Positions 8,510-17,623 are shown, counted from the stretch's first letter. The stretch: DNA of 34,977 nt from BJGV01 sp964013575 (GCA_964013575.1 CAXGWP010000016.1:1-34977), one strand, 5' to 3'. Notes: generated by a model not told the origin, from the sequence alone. Program-made: numbers and translations.

Positions 8510-8584
8510 ATATAAAATATTGCAACTACAAAGCACTAGTTTCTAGAATTTAACTAGAAGCATATAGAAGTTATTGATGATATT

Positions 8585-8661
<77 letters not shown>

Positions 8662-8671
8662 CCAATAAAAA

Positions 8672-8701
8672 ATTATAGCAAAAGCACTATAACAGGGTCA
8701 A
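8672..8701 (-). promoter_or_regulatory. Sigma70 promoter of tRNA-fMet
   Basis: On the minus strand TTGACC (8701-8696) and a perfect TATAAT (8677-8672) are separated by 18 bp. The predicted start is about 4-7 bases before the tRNA 5' end, the normal distance for a stable RNA promoter. Confidence 0.85.
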
Positions 8702-8809
8702 ACTTCATATAAATATAACTATAAAATTAATCCTCTCTAATATTTATCTACTAAATTGATTATAAATCTATTTTAGATAGTAAAATTAATTTTTTAAGCG
8801 AATTAGATC

Positions 8810-8875
8810 TGTTAACAAAATAAAGTAAAAATTGACATTATGTTAACGAAAAGTAAAATGGCGTCTTGTTATAAT
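8810..8875 (+). promoter_or_regulatory. Putative control region of the malyl-CoA operon: repeated TGTTAAC element and -10
   Basis: TGTTAAC occurs at 8810-8816 and again at 8841-8847. The copies are 31 bp apart, about three helical turns. The similarity extends (TGTTAACaAAAtaAAGTAAAA against TGTTAACgAAAAGTAAAA). A perfect TATAAT follows at 8870-8875, but no acceptable -35 lies 16-18 bp upstream. The downstream repeat sits about where an activator would replace it. A TTGACA at 8832-8837 has no matching -10. I infer an activator-dependent promoter. The rest of 8662-8958 holds only the tRNA promoter. Confidence 0.45.
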
Positions 8876-8958
8876 AATTTATTGATATATTTATTTTAGA
8901 TTGAGAAAAACTTTAAAAAACAATTATCCTCAATAATGCAATTTTAAGGAAGGAATAA

Positions 8959-9912
8959 ATGAGTCATACTTTACATAAATCTTCTATTCTAAGAGTACAA
9001 CGTTGTGAATTAGCAGTACCAGGTTCTAATCCAAATATGTTTGAGAAGGCATTAAAAAGTGGCGCGGACTTTGTGTTTCTTGATTTAGAAGATGCAGTAG
9101 CTCCAGATGATAAAATTCAAGCAAGAAAATATATTATTGAGGCTATTAATGATTTAGATTGGAAAGGAAACGGGATTTCTTTGTCTATTCGAATTAATGG
9201 TTTAGATACACAGTATATGGTTCGTGATGTAGTTGATTTGGTAGAACAAGCTGGTCATAAAATAAATACTATTTTAGTACCAAAAGTTGGAGTTTATTCA
9301 GACGTTTATATGGTTGAAGCTATGTTAAATCAGTTAGAAATACAGCAAAACTTAAAAAATAAAATTGGTATTGAAGCTTTAATTGAAACAGCACTAGGTA
9401 TGGCAAATGTAGAAAACATAGCAAGCAATGGATCTATGGGACGCCTAGAGGCGTTACACTTTGGTGTGGCAGATTATGCTGCTAGTAACCGTGCTAGAAC
9501 AACAAATATTGGGGGACTTAATCCTGATTACCCAGGAGATCAATGGCATTCAGCAATTAGCCGCATGACTGTTGCCTGCCGTGCTTATGGATTACGGCCT
9601 ATTGATGGTCCTTTTGGAGATATAAAAGATCCTGATGGCTATAAATTAGCTGCAAAGAGAGCAGCAGCTCTAGGAATTGAAGGAAAATGGGCAATTCATC
9701 CATCACAGATTGCACTTGCTAATGAAGTTTTTACGCCATTATCTACTGAAATAGAAAAGGCAAAACGTATATTATCTGCTTTAGATGAGGCCGCTCAGCA
9801 AGGTAAAGGTGCTGCTGCATTAGATGGAAGGTTAATTGATGCGGCATCTGCAAGAATGGCTAATAATGTTGTAGAAGTAGCTGAAGTACTTGAAGCAAAA
9901 AGTAAGAATTAA
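8959..9912 (+). CDS. mcl: L-malyl-CoA/beta-methylmalyl-CoA lyase
   Basis: The protein is a 317-residue HpcH/CitE-superfamily TIM-barrel enzyme that reversibly splits L-malyl-CoA to acetyl-CoA and glyoxylate. Family features are the N-terminal RCELAVPGSNPNMFEKALKSGADFVFLDLEDAV, the metal-binding Glu in GIEALIETALGMANVENIA, and HFGVADYAAS. GPFGDIKDPDGY and GKWAIHPSQI are typical of the Mcl group rather than of citrate lyase beta. A strong Shine-Dalgarno (AAGGAAGG) precedes the ATG. The two malate-CoA ligase genes follow, so the operon links malate to acetyl-CoA plus glyoxylate. This is known from the serine cycle and could also serve glyoxylate assimilation. The direction of flux is not shown by the sequence. 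Confidence 0.92.
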   Translation: MSHTLHKSSILRVQRCELAVPGSNPNMFEKALKSGADFVFLDLEDAVAPDDKIQARKYIIEAINDLDWKGNGISLSIRINGLDTQYMVRDVVDLVEQAGHKINTILVPKVGVYSDVYMVEAMLNQLEIQQNLKNKIGIEALIETALGMANVENIASNGSMGRLEALHFGVADYAASNRARTTNIGGLNPDYPGDQWHSAISRMTVACRAYGLRPIDGPFGDIKDPDGYKLAAKRAAALGIEGKWAIHPSQIALANEVFTPLSTEIEKAKRILSALDEAAQQGKGAAALDGRLIDAASARMANNVVEVAEVLEAKSKN

Positions 9913-9953
9913 ACTTAAATATTTTTTAGATTATTAAAATTAAGGGTGAAATA

Positions 9954-11135
9954 TTGGACATCCATGAATACCAAGCAAAAGAAATTTTAGCTGAATATGG
10001 CATTAAAATAGCTGATGGGGGTTTAGCATATACCCCTGTAGAAGCTGTTCAGAGAGCTAGAGAAATAGGTAATAATAAATGTGTAGTTAAGGCACAAATA
10101 CACTCTGGTGCCCGTGGAAAAGCAGGTGGTATAAAAATTTGTGAAACACATGATGAGGTAGAGAGATATGCTGAGGAATTATTAGGAAAAAAATTAGTGA
10201 CTCATCAATCTGGTCCAGAAGGAAAAATTTGTTCTAAAGTTTATATTGAAGCTGCTACAAATTATAGTAAAGAACTTTACCTCTGCTTTCTCATTGATAG
10301 AAGCTCTGAGCGTATTGTTATGATTAGCTCTACACAAGGAGGAATGGAGATTGAAAAACTCGCAGAAACTAATCCTGAGCTAATTTATAAAGTCTATATT
10401 GAACCAGCTGTTGGTTTACAGGATTTTCAAGCACGTGCCATGGCTTTCTCTTTAGGATTAGAGAATCCAAAATTATTATCTCATAGCGTTAAAACAATTA
10501 AAGGTTGTTATCGTGCTCTGCGAGATCTTGATGCCAATATGCTAGAAATTAATCCTCTTGTAATTGCTAATGATGAGTTAGTCGCATTAGATGCTAAAAT
10601 GAGCTTTGATGAGAATGCTCTATTTCGTCGTCATAAGATTGCTGAATTACGCGATAAAACTCAAGTAGACCCACGTGAGGTTGCCGCCACTGAACATGGC
10701 TTGAGCTATGTAGGCTTAAATGGTGATATTGGTTGTATGATTAATGGTGCAGGTTTAGCTATGGCTACTATGGATATGATTAAATTAGCTGGAGGTGAGC
10801 CAGCTAATTTCCTAGATGTAGGTGGTGGAGCATCTGCTGAGCGTACTGAAAAAGCATTCCGATTGGTTTTAGCAGATAAGAATGTTAAAGCCTTATTAGT
10901 CAATATATTTGCTGGTATCAATAGATGTGATTGGATTGCAGAAGGTGTAGTTCAGGCAATAAAAAATATCAATATGGATATACCTCTCGTTGTGCGTTTA
11001 TCAGGAACTAACGTTGAACAGGGTCATAAAATAATTGCTGAAAGTAAATTACCTATCATTATTGCAAAAACATTAGCAGAGGCTGCTGAGAAGGTTGTTA
11101 AGGCTCGTAATGAAATAGTTACTAAGGCAAATTAG
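9954..11135 (+). CDS. mtkA: Malate-CoA ligase (malate thiokinase) beta subunit
   Basis: This ATP-grasp subunit, SucC-like with 393 residues, works with MtkB to form malyl-CoA from malate, CoA and ATP. It begins DIHEYQAKEILAEYGI, has the nucleotide-binding region CVVKAQIHSGARGKAGGIK, and ends with the CoA-ligase core GYxGLNGDIGCMINGAGLAMATMD-like segment and FLDVGGGAS. The start is TTG with AAGGGTG upstream; the DIHEYQAKE N-terminus supports it. Preference for malate over succinate is inferred from the adjacent malyl-CoA lyase, since the SucCD and Mtk families look very similar by eye. Confidence 0.88.
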   Translation: MDIHEYQAKEILAEYGIKIADGGLAYTPVEAVQRAREIGNNKCVVKAQIHSGARGKAGGIKICETHDEVERYAEELLGKKLVTHQSGPEGKICSKVYIEAATNYSKELYLCFLIDRSSERIVMISSTQGGMEIEKLAETNPELIYKVYIEPAVGLQDFQARAMAFSLGLENPKLLSHSVKTIKGCYRALRDLDANMLEINPLVIANDELVALDAKMSFDENALFRRHKIAELRDKTQVDPREVAATEHGLSYVGLNGDIGCMINGAGLAMATMDMIKLAGGEPANFLDVGGGASAERTEKAFRLVLADKNVKALLVNIFAGINRCDWIAEGVVQAIKNINMDIPLVVRLSGTNVEQGHKIIAESKLPIIIAKTLAEAAEKVVKARNEIVTKAN

Positions 11136-11145
11136 AGGAAAATAG

Positions 11146-12033
11146 ATGTCAATCTTAATTAATGAAAAAACAAGAATTATTATTCAAGGATTCACAGGAA
11201 AAATTGGTACATTTCATGCTGGAGATATGATTAAGTATGGCTCTAATGTCATAGGAGGAGTCACTCCTGGTAAAGGAGGACAAAAGCACTTAGGACTACC
11301 TGTATTTAATACAGTAAAAGAAGCTGTAAGTACCACTGGAGCTGAGGCTAGCATAATATTTGTTCCGCCTGCTTTTGCAGCAGATTCTATTATGGAAGCT
11401 GCTGATGCAGGTATAAAATATTGTGTGGCCATTACTGATGGTATCCCGACTCAAGATATGATGACTGTAAAAAATTATCTACGCCGATTCCCTAAAAAAA
11501 ATAGAATGCTATTAACTGGCCCAAATTGTGCAGGAACAATTAGTCCTGGTCGTTCAATGTTAGGAATTATGCCTGGACATATTTATATGCCAGGTAGTGT
11601 TGGCGTTATTGGTCGTTCAGGCACTTTAGGTTATGAAGCAGCTGATCAGTTGAGGATATTGGGCATTGGTATTTCAACAGCTGTTGGAATTGGTGGTGAT
11701 CCAATCACTGGAAGCTCATTTCGTGATATTTTACATTTTTTTGAAACAGACCCTGAAACAAAAATTGTGCTCATGATTGGTGAAATTGGCGGTCCTCAGG
11801 AAGTAGAAGCAGGAATCTTTGCTAAAGATAATCTAAGTAAACCTTTAGTTTCTTATATTGCTGGCTTAACGGCACCAGAAGGAAAAAGAATGGGACATGC
11901 AGGGGCAATTATTTCTTCTGCTGGAGAAGGCGCTGCAGAAAAAGTATCGCTATTAAAAGAGCTTGGAGTTACTATTAGTGCAACACCATCTGATATGGGG
12001 AAAACAGTTGCAGAAGTACTTGCTAAGATATAA
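11146..12033 (+). CDS. mtkB: Malate-CoA ligase (malate thiokinase) alpha subunit
   Basis: This SucD-like subunit of 295 residues carries the CoA-binding Rossmann fold (IIQGFTGKIGTFHA, then GGVTPGKGG). The phosphohistidine loop is GKRMGHAGAIISSAGEGAAE, with His in MGHAGAI taking the phosphoryl group from ATP. LTGPNCAGTISPGRSMLGIMPG is the family's central signature. An AGAGGAAA Shine-Dalgarno lies 10 bp after mtkA. Together with MtkA it feeds malyl-CoA lyase. No phosphoenolpyruvate carboxylase or other serine-cycle gene lies in the window. Confidence 0.88.
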   Translation: MSILINEKTRIIIQGFTGKIGTFHAGDMIKYGSNVIGGVTPGKGGQKHLGLPVFNTVKEAVSTTGAEASIIFVPPAFAADSIMEAADAGIKYCVAITDGIPTQDMMTVKNYLRRFPKKNRMLLTGPNCAGTISPGRSMLGIMPGHIYMPGSVGVIGRSGTLGYEAADQLRILGIGISTAVGIGGDPITGSSFRDILHFFETDPETKIVLMIGEIGGPQEVEAGIFAKDNLSKPLVSYIAGLTAPEGKRMGHAGAIISSAGEGAAEKVSLLKELGVTISATPSDMGKTVAEVLAKI

Positions 12034-12160
12034 AGAAATAAAAACCTTATAAATATTAAATTTAAATAGTTTACTAGATTACTTGTAAAATAAAATTTAT
12101 GTACCAGTAAATCAATTTAAATTCTTCCCTATTATTAATACTAGCAATATATACATGCCT

Positions 12161-12178
12161 TACATATAAAAATATGTA
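12161..12178. terminator. Small hairpin between convergent mtkB and the C-S lyase gene
   Basis: TACATAT-aaaa-ATATGTA is a perfect 7-bp inverted repeat directly after the minus-strand stop at 12182. It is AT-rich with only a short U-run, so function as a terminator is weakly supported. The rest of 12034-12181 shows nothing else. Confidence 0.3.
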
Positions 12179-12181
12179 TTA

Positions 12182-13372
12182 TTAGAGTGCATTCTTAATA
12201 TTTTCTAAGGCTGCGGAAATAATATGACGGGGTGCTCCTATATTCATCCGCATAAATCCAGATCCTCCTTTACCAAAAATTGTTCCAGGGCTCATACCTA
12301 CCCTAGCTTTATTTATAAAAAAATTATGAAGTTCAGTATCATTCATGCCTAATTTGCGACAATCTAGCCATAGTAGATAAGTGGCTTCTGGTCTAATAAG
12401 CAAAATTTCTGGAAGATAATCTCTTAAATACTGCTCTACAAAATCCCTTGTATCTTGTAAATAAGAAAGTAATTTAAGGAGCCAAGGTCTGCCCTCTTTA
12501 TACGCAGCCTCGAAAGCTACAATACTAAAAGGATTGGATGCACTGATATTTAAGGTCTCAAAGGCCTTCTTGATTAAATCACGATACTTCTTATCAGGGA
12601 TGATTAGAGCAGAAAGGTTTAATCCTGGAATATTAAAAGTTTTGCTAGGTGCCACAGCAGTCACAATATTTCTATGATCATCTGCCAGTACTGCTAACAT
12701 TTTATGTTTATTCTCAGAAAAAACTAAATCTGCATGGATCTCATCAGAAAATATAATTAGATTATGGTCTTTTGAGATTTTGATGATTTTATTTAATTCA
12801 TCTTCGCTCCATACTCTGCCAACAGGATTATGCGGAGAGCATAAGAATAATATTCTTGCATCTTTTGCAAGTTCCTCTAGCTGATTAAAATCTATAGCAT
12901 ATTTCTTATTTTTTATATTTAATGGGTTTAGGAGTACATTTCGGCCAGTAATTGTAATAGCAGAAAAAAAAGGGAAATATACTGGTGGCTGGACTATTAT
13001 TGATTCATTTGGCTCTGAGAATGCTATAGAGCATGCGTGTAATGAAGGTACAACACCAGGACACATAACAATCCAATCTGGGTCAACATTATGCCATCCA
13101 TGATATTTCCCAAGCCAATCTATTAAAGATTCATATAAGCTATTAGGGTATAGAGTATAACCATATATTGGGTGAGTAGAACGTTTTGATAAGGCCTTTG
13201 TTACAGCAGCAGGTGCAGGAAAATCCATATCTGCAACCCATAGTGGAATTACAGTAGTGTTATTAAACATGTCCTGTCGCCCATCATATTTAAGACTAGA
13301 TGAACCAGTTCGATTAATTTTTAGGTCAAAATTACAACTATACTCATCTGAGAATACTTGATAATTATTCAA
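12182..13372 (-). CDS. PatB/MalY-type PLP C-S lyase, probable ovothiol sulfoxide lyase (OvoB)
   Basis: This is a fold-type I PLP enzyme of 396 residues in the MalY/PatB cystathionine beta-lyase group. Signatures are IPLWVADMDFPAP, the SPHNPVGRVWS substrate loop, FSDEIHADLVF, and the PLP lysine in APSKTFNIPGLN. It starts at TTG (GGGAG upstream), overlapping the ovoA stop as TTGA, so the two are translationally coupled. In ovothiol synthesis the OvoA product, 5-histidylcysteine sulfoxide, needs a PLP C-S lyase (OvoB) to release 5-thiohistidine. Coupling to ovoA makes this role likely. A general cystathionine beta-lyase activity cannot be excluded. Confidence 0.85.
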   Translation of the reverse strand: MNNYQVFSDEYSCNFDLKINRTGSSSLKYDGRQDMFNNTTVIPLWVADMDFPAPAAVTKALSKRSTHPIYGYTLYPNSLYESLIDWLGKYHGWHNVDPDWIVMCPGVVPSLHACSIAFSEPNESIIVQPPVYFPFFSAITITGRNVLLNPLNIKNKKYAIDFNQLEELAKDARILFLCSPHNPVGRVWSEDELNKIIKISKDHNLIIFSDEIHADLVFSENKHKMLAVLADDHRNIVTAVAPSKTFNIPGLNLSALIIPDKKYRDLIKKAFETLNISASNPFSIVAFEAAYKEGRPWLLKLLSYLQDTRDFVEQYLRDYLPEILLIRPEATYLLWLDCRKLGMNDTELHNFFINKARVGMSPGTIFGKGGSGFMRMNIGAPRHIISAALENIKNAL

Positions 13373-15480
13373 TCAGTTTTCTCCCAGATTGTAATTTCTG
13401 ATAAAGTATGCTGAAATTTACGACTTGTCTCTCTAATAACAAAAGGCTGTGCCTGAGGGCCCTGAATTAATTTGAAATGACTACCAAGTATTTTTTTAAG
13501 ACCATCTAAAGTACTAAAATTCTCACCATCCTTTTTAAATCCACCAATCCATTCTTCCTTCTTAGTGTGCTCTTCTAGCCATGTATATGGTGAAGTAATC
13601 ATAAGCAAACCACCCTTAATAATTCGTTCATGTATGGTTGTAAGCAGCTTAGAAGGCTCATAAAGTCGGTCTATTAAGTTAGCAGCAAGAATCAAATTAT
13701 AGCCAGTGTAAGTAGGTTTTAAATTGCAAGCATCCCCCTGAAAGAATTCAACTTTATTTCTAATATCGTCTAAACCAAGGCTTGCTAGAGTGCTTTCTTT
13801 ATAGGAAACAAGGTCACCTTCATCTTGGAGCGTATAGCGTAATATGCCGGTTTCAGCTAATTGAACACCCTGCCCTATAAAACGAGCAGAGAAATCAACA
13901 CCAGTAACATGATCAAAATATTTCGCTAATTCAAAAGTTGAACGGCCTGCAGCACAACCAAGATCAAGTGCTTTATGTAAGGGTCTATCTCCCATGGCCT
14001 TAATTGCTATTTTAGCAAGCTCTGCTGGAAAATTCGGTATATTAAAATATGTATCCCCATAATGAAATTCTGCATATTCTGTGAGTAATTTGTCCGTTTC
14101 ATAATTTGAACCATGTTTGATAGTAGGAGATTTGGCAGATACATATCTAAATCCTGCATGTTGAAAGAAATGGCGCCGGAAAGCATAACGGGCGCTTTTT
14201 AATGATTCGTTTCCACATGAGATCCATGAACCTCCTTTTATAATGTTATGGCGCCCATCAAATGTTGGAGTTGTAAAATCATCATAAAGAGGATGAACTT
14301 TAAATCCTTCAAGTGGATATATTGGCGTTTCAGTCCATTGCCAAACATTTCCCACTATATCAAAGAAGTCTCCATGCTTAAATTCAGTAATAGGACAGCT
14401 TGAAGCAAAATAATCAAGGTGAATATTAGCTCTCGCTTGCTTATTTTGAGGAACTTCTGATAAGCCCGCTGTATTATATAAATGGTACCATTCATCCTCA
14501 GTAGGTAGCCTAATAGGCTGATTAGTTACTATAGATTTCCAATTACAAAAAGCTTTTGCTTCATGATAATTTACTTCAACTGGCCAATCCCATGGCATAG
14601 CAATTTCTACAGTCATTAAGCGTAATTTCCACCCAGTATCAGATTTAATCCAGAAAGTAGGACTTTTTGCTCCTATATGCTTCCGCCATGCAAGCCCTTC
14701 TTCCTCCCAAAATATTTCCTTATTATAGCCATCAGCATTAATAAAATCTAAAAACTCTTGGTTGCTTACTAAGTATTTACTTGCCTGGAAAGGCTGAATT
14801 TCAGTTTCATGGAAACCGAATTCATTATCCCACCCATAAGTCAAATTATTTTCATTTTTACCAATTTTAATTTTTCCTGAAGAAACTTTGATAAGTTCAT
14901 TTAAAGGGGCATCTCCAGATTTATGACAAGGCTCCCAATCAGGATGAGGCTGCACATATTGTATTTCATGCTGCCTAACTAAAACCGAAGACGTTTCTAA
15001 ATGAATTAGCTCATGTTCTATTCCCATTAAAATAATCCACCATGGATTATCCCAATTTATAGGAAAAGTAAGGTCAGTTTCAATTAGTAATTGATTAACA
15101 GTATTGCGCATTGTTTTACGATAAGAACGCACTTCGCTAATGCTTGGCCAATCATAATCACTCAAAGTTAGGTCATCCCAGCTCATTTCATCTACTCCAA
15201 CTGCAAACATAGATTCCATTTTAGGATTAATCCTTTCTTTAATTAAACCTGCAATAAGCAATTTATTAATAAAAAAAGTTGATGTGTGGCCAAGATAAAA
15301 TATTAATGGATGACGCAATGGGATGGACTTCTTGAAATAGGCTGGTTCTCCAAGTAATGTTTCAAAAAGTGATTCTGTACGATTAAGGGTTGCATGAAAA
15401 TAGCTAAGTATTTCTTCTTTTTTCTCTACAGCATTCCCCCCTGAGAGCAAGGGTGTCCTGTTGAATAATTTATGTTCCAT
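13369..15480 (-). CDS. ovoA: 5-histidylcysteine sulfoxide synthase / mercaptohistidine methyltransferase (OvoA)
   Basis: OvoA is an iron enzyme that joins cysteine sulfur to C5 of histidine using O2. Its C-terminal methyltransferase later methylates 5-thiohistidine to ovothiol A. The 703 residues show three parts. An N-terminal DinB-like region has iron-ligand His in YLGHTSTF and HxxxHxE in EHELIHLE. A formylglycine-enzyme-like domain shows IRLPTEDEWYHLY, GNVWQWTETP and GGSWISCGNES. A SAM methyltransferase starts at about residue 480 (ALDLGCAAGRSTFELA). The full length and all three parts distinguish it from EgtB. No Shine-Dalgarno is visible at the ATG. The PLP lyase gene overlaps its stop. 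Confidence 0.93.
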   Translation of the reverse strand: MEHKLFNRTPLLSGGNAVEKKEEILSYFHATLNRTESLFETLLGEPAYFKKSIPLRHPLIFYLGHTSTFFINKLLIAGLIKERINPKMESMFAVGVDEMSWDDLTLSDYDWPSISEVRSYRKTMRNTVNQLLIETDLTFPINWDNPWWIILMGIEHELIHLETSSVLVRQHEIQYVQPHPDWEPCHKSGDAPLNELIKVSSGKIKIGKNENNLTYGWDNEFGFHETEIQPFQASKYLVSNQEFLDFINADGYNKEIFWEEEGLAWRKHIGAKSPTFWIKSDTGWKLRLMTVEIAMPWDWPVEVNYHEAKAFCNWKSIVTNQPIRLPTEDEWYHLYNTAGLSEVPQNKQARANIHLDYFASSCPITEFKHGDFFDIVGNVWQWTETPIYPLEGFKVHPLYDDFTTPTFDGRHNIIKGGSWISCGNESLKSARYAFRRHFFQHAGFRYVSAKSPTIKHGSNYETDKLLTEYAEFHYGDTYFNIPNFPAELAKIAIKAMGDRPLHKALDLGCAAGRSTFELAKYFDHVTGVDFSARFIGQGVQLAETGILRYTLQDEGDLVSYKESTLASLGLDDIRNKVEFFQGDACNLKPTYTGYNLILAANLIDRLYEPSKLLTTIHERIIKGGLLMITSPYTWLEEHTKKEEWIGGFKKDGENFSTLDGLKKILGSHFKLIQGPQAQPFVIRETSRKFQHTLSEITIWEKTD

Positions 15481-15689
15481 ATTTTATAAAAAAGTCTAGT
15501 AAGAAAAAAATAATTAAATATTATATTTTTTATCAGATTTAATCTAAACCTAATTTTTATTCATATAACATGCATAGATATCTACGATATACTGAATTTT
15601 ACTATTTTAGCAATTACAAATATTTTATAACTCTGTATATTATTATAAAACATTTTTTTAGAATAATATTTATCAAAATAAGGCCCGTA

Positions 15690-16196
15690 ATGAAAAAGAA
15701 AGTTTCGTTTAGCAAAAAAAATGAGATGGCTAATAATTTAAGATTTCTAACATTCCTAATAATAATGCTAGGAAATTTTTTACTTTTAATAGGGTGCCAA
15801 TCAATTAATGTTATTAAAGATGGATTTATTCCTGATGCCAAGCCCCAATTTGAGGAAAGAGTAATTATGCCTTTCCAAAATATCAAGGGAAGAATTGCTA
15901 ACTATTATGCAAAAAGCTCTCTTAAGGACTACATTGGTGAATTAGACAAGAAAAATTTAGACATGATAATCCAGAAGGTTGCAAACACAGGACAAACACA
16001 AATATTTACTAACCAAGAAAGTGGTGTTCAGGCTAAAGTAGAAGTGATTAATTCTAAAATTTTACCCACTCAAGAAATAGGAAAAACAAATAGTACCCGA
16101 GAATGTAAAACAATTAAACAAACTATTATTTTGAAAGATAAAAGGGAAATAATTGAAAATATTCAATTATGTAAAGATTCTAATAGATGGCGTTAG
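15690..16196 (+). CDS. Putative outer-membrane lipoprotein with a 17-kDa-antigen-like C-terminus
   Basis: The N-terminus is basic and is followed by a hydrophobic segment and lipobox LLLIGC, so Cys is the predicted lipidated residue. The chosen start at 15690 has AAGG upstream; ATG 15726 (MANNLRF) is an alternative. The frame extends upstream to 15570, but that part does not look like a signal peptide. The last 35 residues, with Cys in RECKTIKQTIILKD and again in IQLCKDSNRW, recall the end of 17-kDa surface-antigen-type lipoproteins (C-x-tt---G----G-aCr-pDG-W). This is a weak resemblance. Function unknown. Confidence 0.65.
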   Translation: MKKKVSFSKKNEMANNLRFLTFLIIMLGNFLLLIGCQSINVIKDGFIPDAKPQFEERVIMPFQNIKGRIANYYAKSSLKDYIGELDKKNLDMIIQKVANTGQTQIFTNQESGVQAKVEVINSKILPTQEIGKTNSTRECKTIKQTIILKDKREIIENIQLCKDSNRWR

Positions 16197-16206
16197 AAAT
16201 TAAATC

Positions 16207-16428
16207 TTATAAAGAATATAGACGTGCATGCTCTTCACTACAAAAAAATTTACTATTTTTTGTTATACTCTCTCCTCTTGGTAAGTGTAAACTACAATAA
16301 CTACAACAAACCATATCTTCATTATTAGAAGAAGATATATTTCTATCTACTATATCTTTTTGAAAAACTTTTTTTAACATCCAAAAAATTAGAACAACGA
16401 TAATTGCAAAAAATAGTAATTTACTCAA
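16207..16428 (-). CDS. PP0621-like small membrane protein with a Cys-rich tail
   Basis: This 73-residue protein has one N-terminal membrane helix (LLFFAIIVVLIFWML), a short linker, then a zinc-ribbon-like tail. That tail reads MVCCSYCSLHLPRGESI----FFCSEEHARLYSL, with paired Cys and a C-S-E-E-H-A/R-L ending. The tail pattern is characteristic of the PP0621 family of proteobacteria, whose function is unknown. The start is TTG with AGGAG eight bases upstream. It converges with the lipoprotein gene. Confidence 0.7.
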   Translation of the reverse strand: MSKLLFFAIIVVLIFWMLKKVFQKDIVDRNISSSNNEDMVCCSYCSLHLPRGESITKNSKFFCSEEHARLYSL

Positions 16429-16628
16429 AGGGCTAACTCCTGTTCTAATTTTTATTTAGAATCAAATAATTTATTTAAATAAAAATGACTATTAAAATAA
16501 AATATTAATTTAAAATTAGTTTTTTTAAATAGCTAATCATATAATAATTAAAATTATATACATAATACCTAGAATAAATACAGATTTATATTTATGCATA
16601 GCACTTAAGTTCAGAAAAAATAAATTCT

Positions 16629-17522
16629 ATGATATTTTTTTTAAATAAAAAATTTATATTTAGTTTAAATACAAATAGGCTTTATTTGTGTTTGCTGTCC
16701 GCCTTAACTTTAGCAATAAATTCAGTTATTTATCCTGCAAATGCTCAAGTAAATATTAATAATGATCTAGTGCAAGCTGCTTATGAAGGAAAGCTTAGGA
16801 AAGTCCGTACTTTAATTAAAAATGGAATTGATATTAACCAGACAAATAATAAGGGAAAGACTGCACTTATGGCAGCTTCATCTCAAGGTCATAATGATAT
16901 TGTAGAATCCTTAATATCACAAGGAGCCAATGTAAATTTCTATCCCAAAAAAGGATTCAATTCATTGATATTAGCATCTTTAAAGGGCCATACAAAAATT
17001 GTAAATATGCTTTTAGCTAATGGTGCTGAGGTAGGTTCAGAGGCAAGAGGAGGGTTCACAGCCTTAACATTTGCATCTTTACATGGACATAAAGAAATTG
17101 TGAATATAATGATAAAGAATGGAGCAAAAATTGATCATCAAACTAAGGATAATTGGACAGAATTATTATATGCTTCCCAAGGTGGGCATAGAGCTGTTGT
17201 AGAAACACTTCTTAATAATGGTGCAAATGTCAACTATCAAACTAAAAAAGATTCTATGACAGCCCTTATATTGGCATCTAATCATGGCCATGGAGAAGTT
17301 GTCAAAATTTTATTAATTAATGGTGCTAAGATTAATCATCAAACAAAAGATGGCTATACATCATTAATGAAAGCAGCTCAGAATGGACATACTGATATTG
17401 TTCTAACATTATTAGACAAAGGGGCAAATCTGAAACTTATAAATAATAAAGGCTTAACAGCTGAGAAACTTGCTAGAAAAGAACATATTGAAGCGATACT
17501 TAATTCAGCTACTATAAAATAG
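16629..17522 (+). CDS. Exported ankyrin-repeat protein
   Basis: A signal peptide (basic start, then LYLCLLSALTLAINSVIYPANA, cleavage likely after ANA) precedes eight ankyrin repeats of about 33 residues. They are recognisable by G-T/S-AL--AS--GH--IV--L---GA-(V/I)N. The repeats fill the protein from about residue 45 to the end, with no other domain. Ankyrin repeats bind proteins; a periplasmic partner is likely but unknown. Repeats 4-6 share near-identical joins (HQTKD, YQTKK, HQTKD), suggesting repeat expansion. No Shine-Dalgarno is seen. The gene stands alone, convergent with ispB. The 200 bases upstream (16429-16628) are very AT-rich and show no clear promoter. Confidence 0.85.
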   Translation: MIFFLNKKFIFSLNTNRLYLCLLSALTLAINSVIYPANAQVNINNDLVQAAYEGKLRKVRTLIKNGIDINQTNNKGKTALMAASSQGHNDIVESLISQGANVNFYPKKGFNSLILASLKGHTKIVNMLLANGAEVGSEARGGFTALTFASLHGHKEIVNIMIKNGAKIDHQTKDNWTELLYASQGGHRAVVETLLNNGANVNYQTKKDSMTALILASNHGHGEVVKILLINGAKINHQTKDGYTSLMKAAQNGHTDIVLTLLDKGANLKLINNKGLTAEKLARKEHIEAILNSATIK

Positions 17523-17577
17523 AATGTAATATAATTTAGCTCAATATTAATTGCATAGACCAACTCTATAGATACTC

Positions 17578-17608
17578 TTTGATACCATCTTCTTATCAAA
17601 TATTTTTT
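17578..17608 (+). terminator. Rho-independent terminator of the ankyrin gene
   Basis: TTTGATA (17578-17584) pairs with TATCAAA (17594-17600) over a 9-base loop, followed by TATTTTTT. The stem is short and AT-rich. Confidence 0.5.
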
Positions 17609-17623
17609 CCTATATTCAGTCTC

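Noticed and set aside
8319..8525. Minus-strand frame of 68 codons
   Set aside because: It lies over the 4.5S RNA gene, whose conserved structure explains the sequence.
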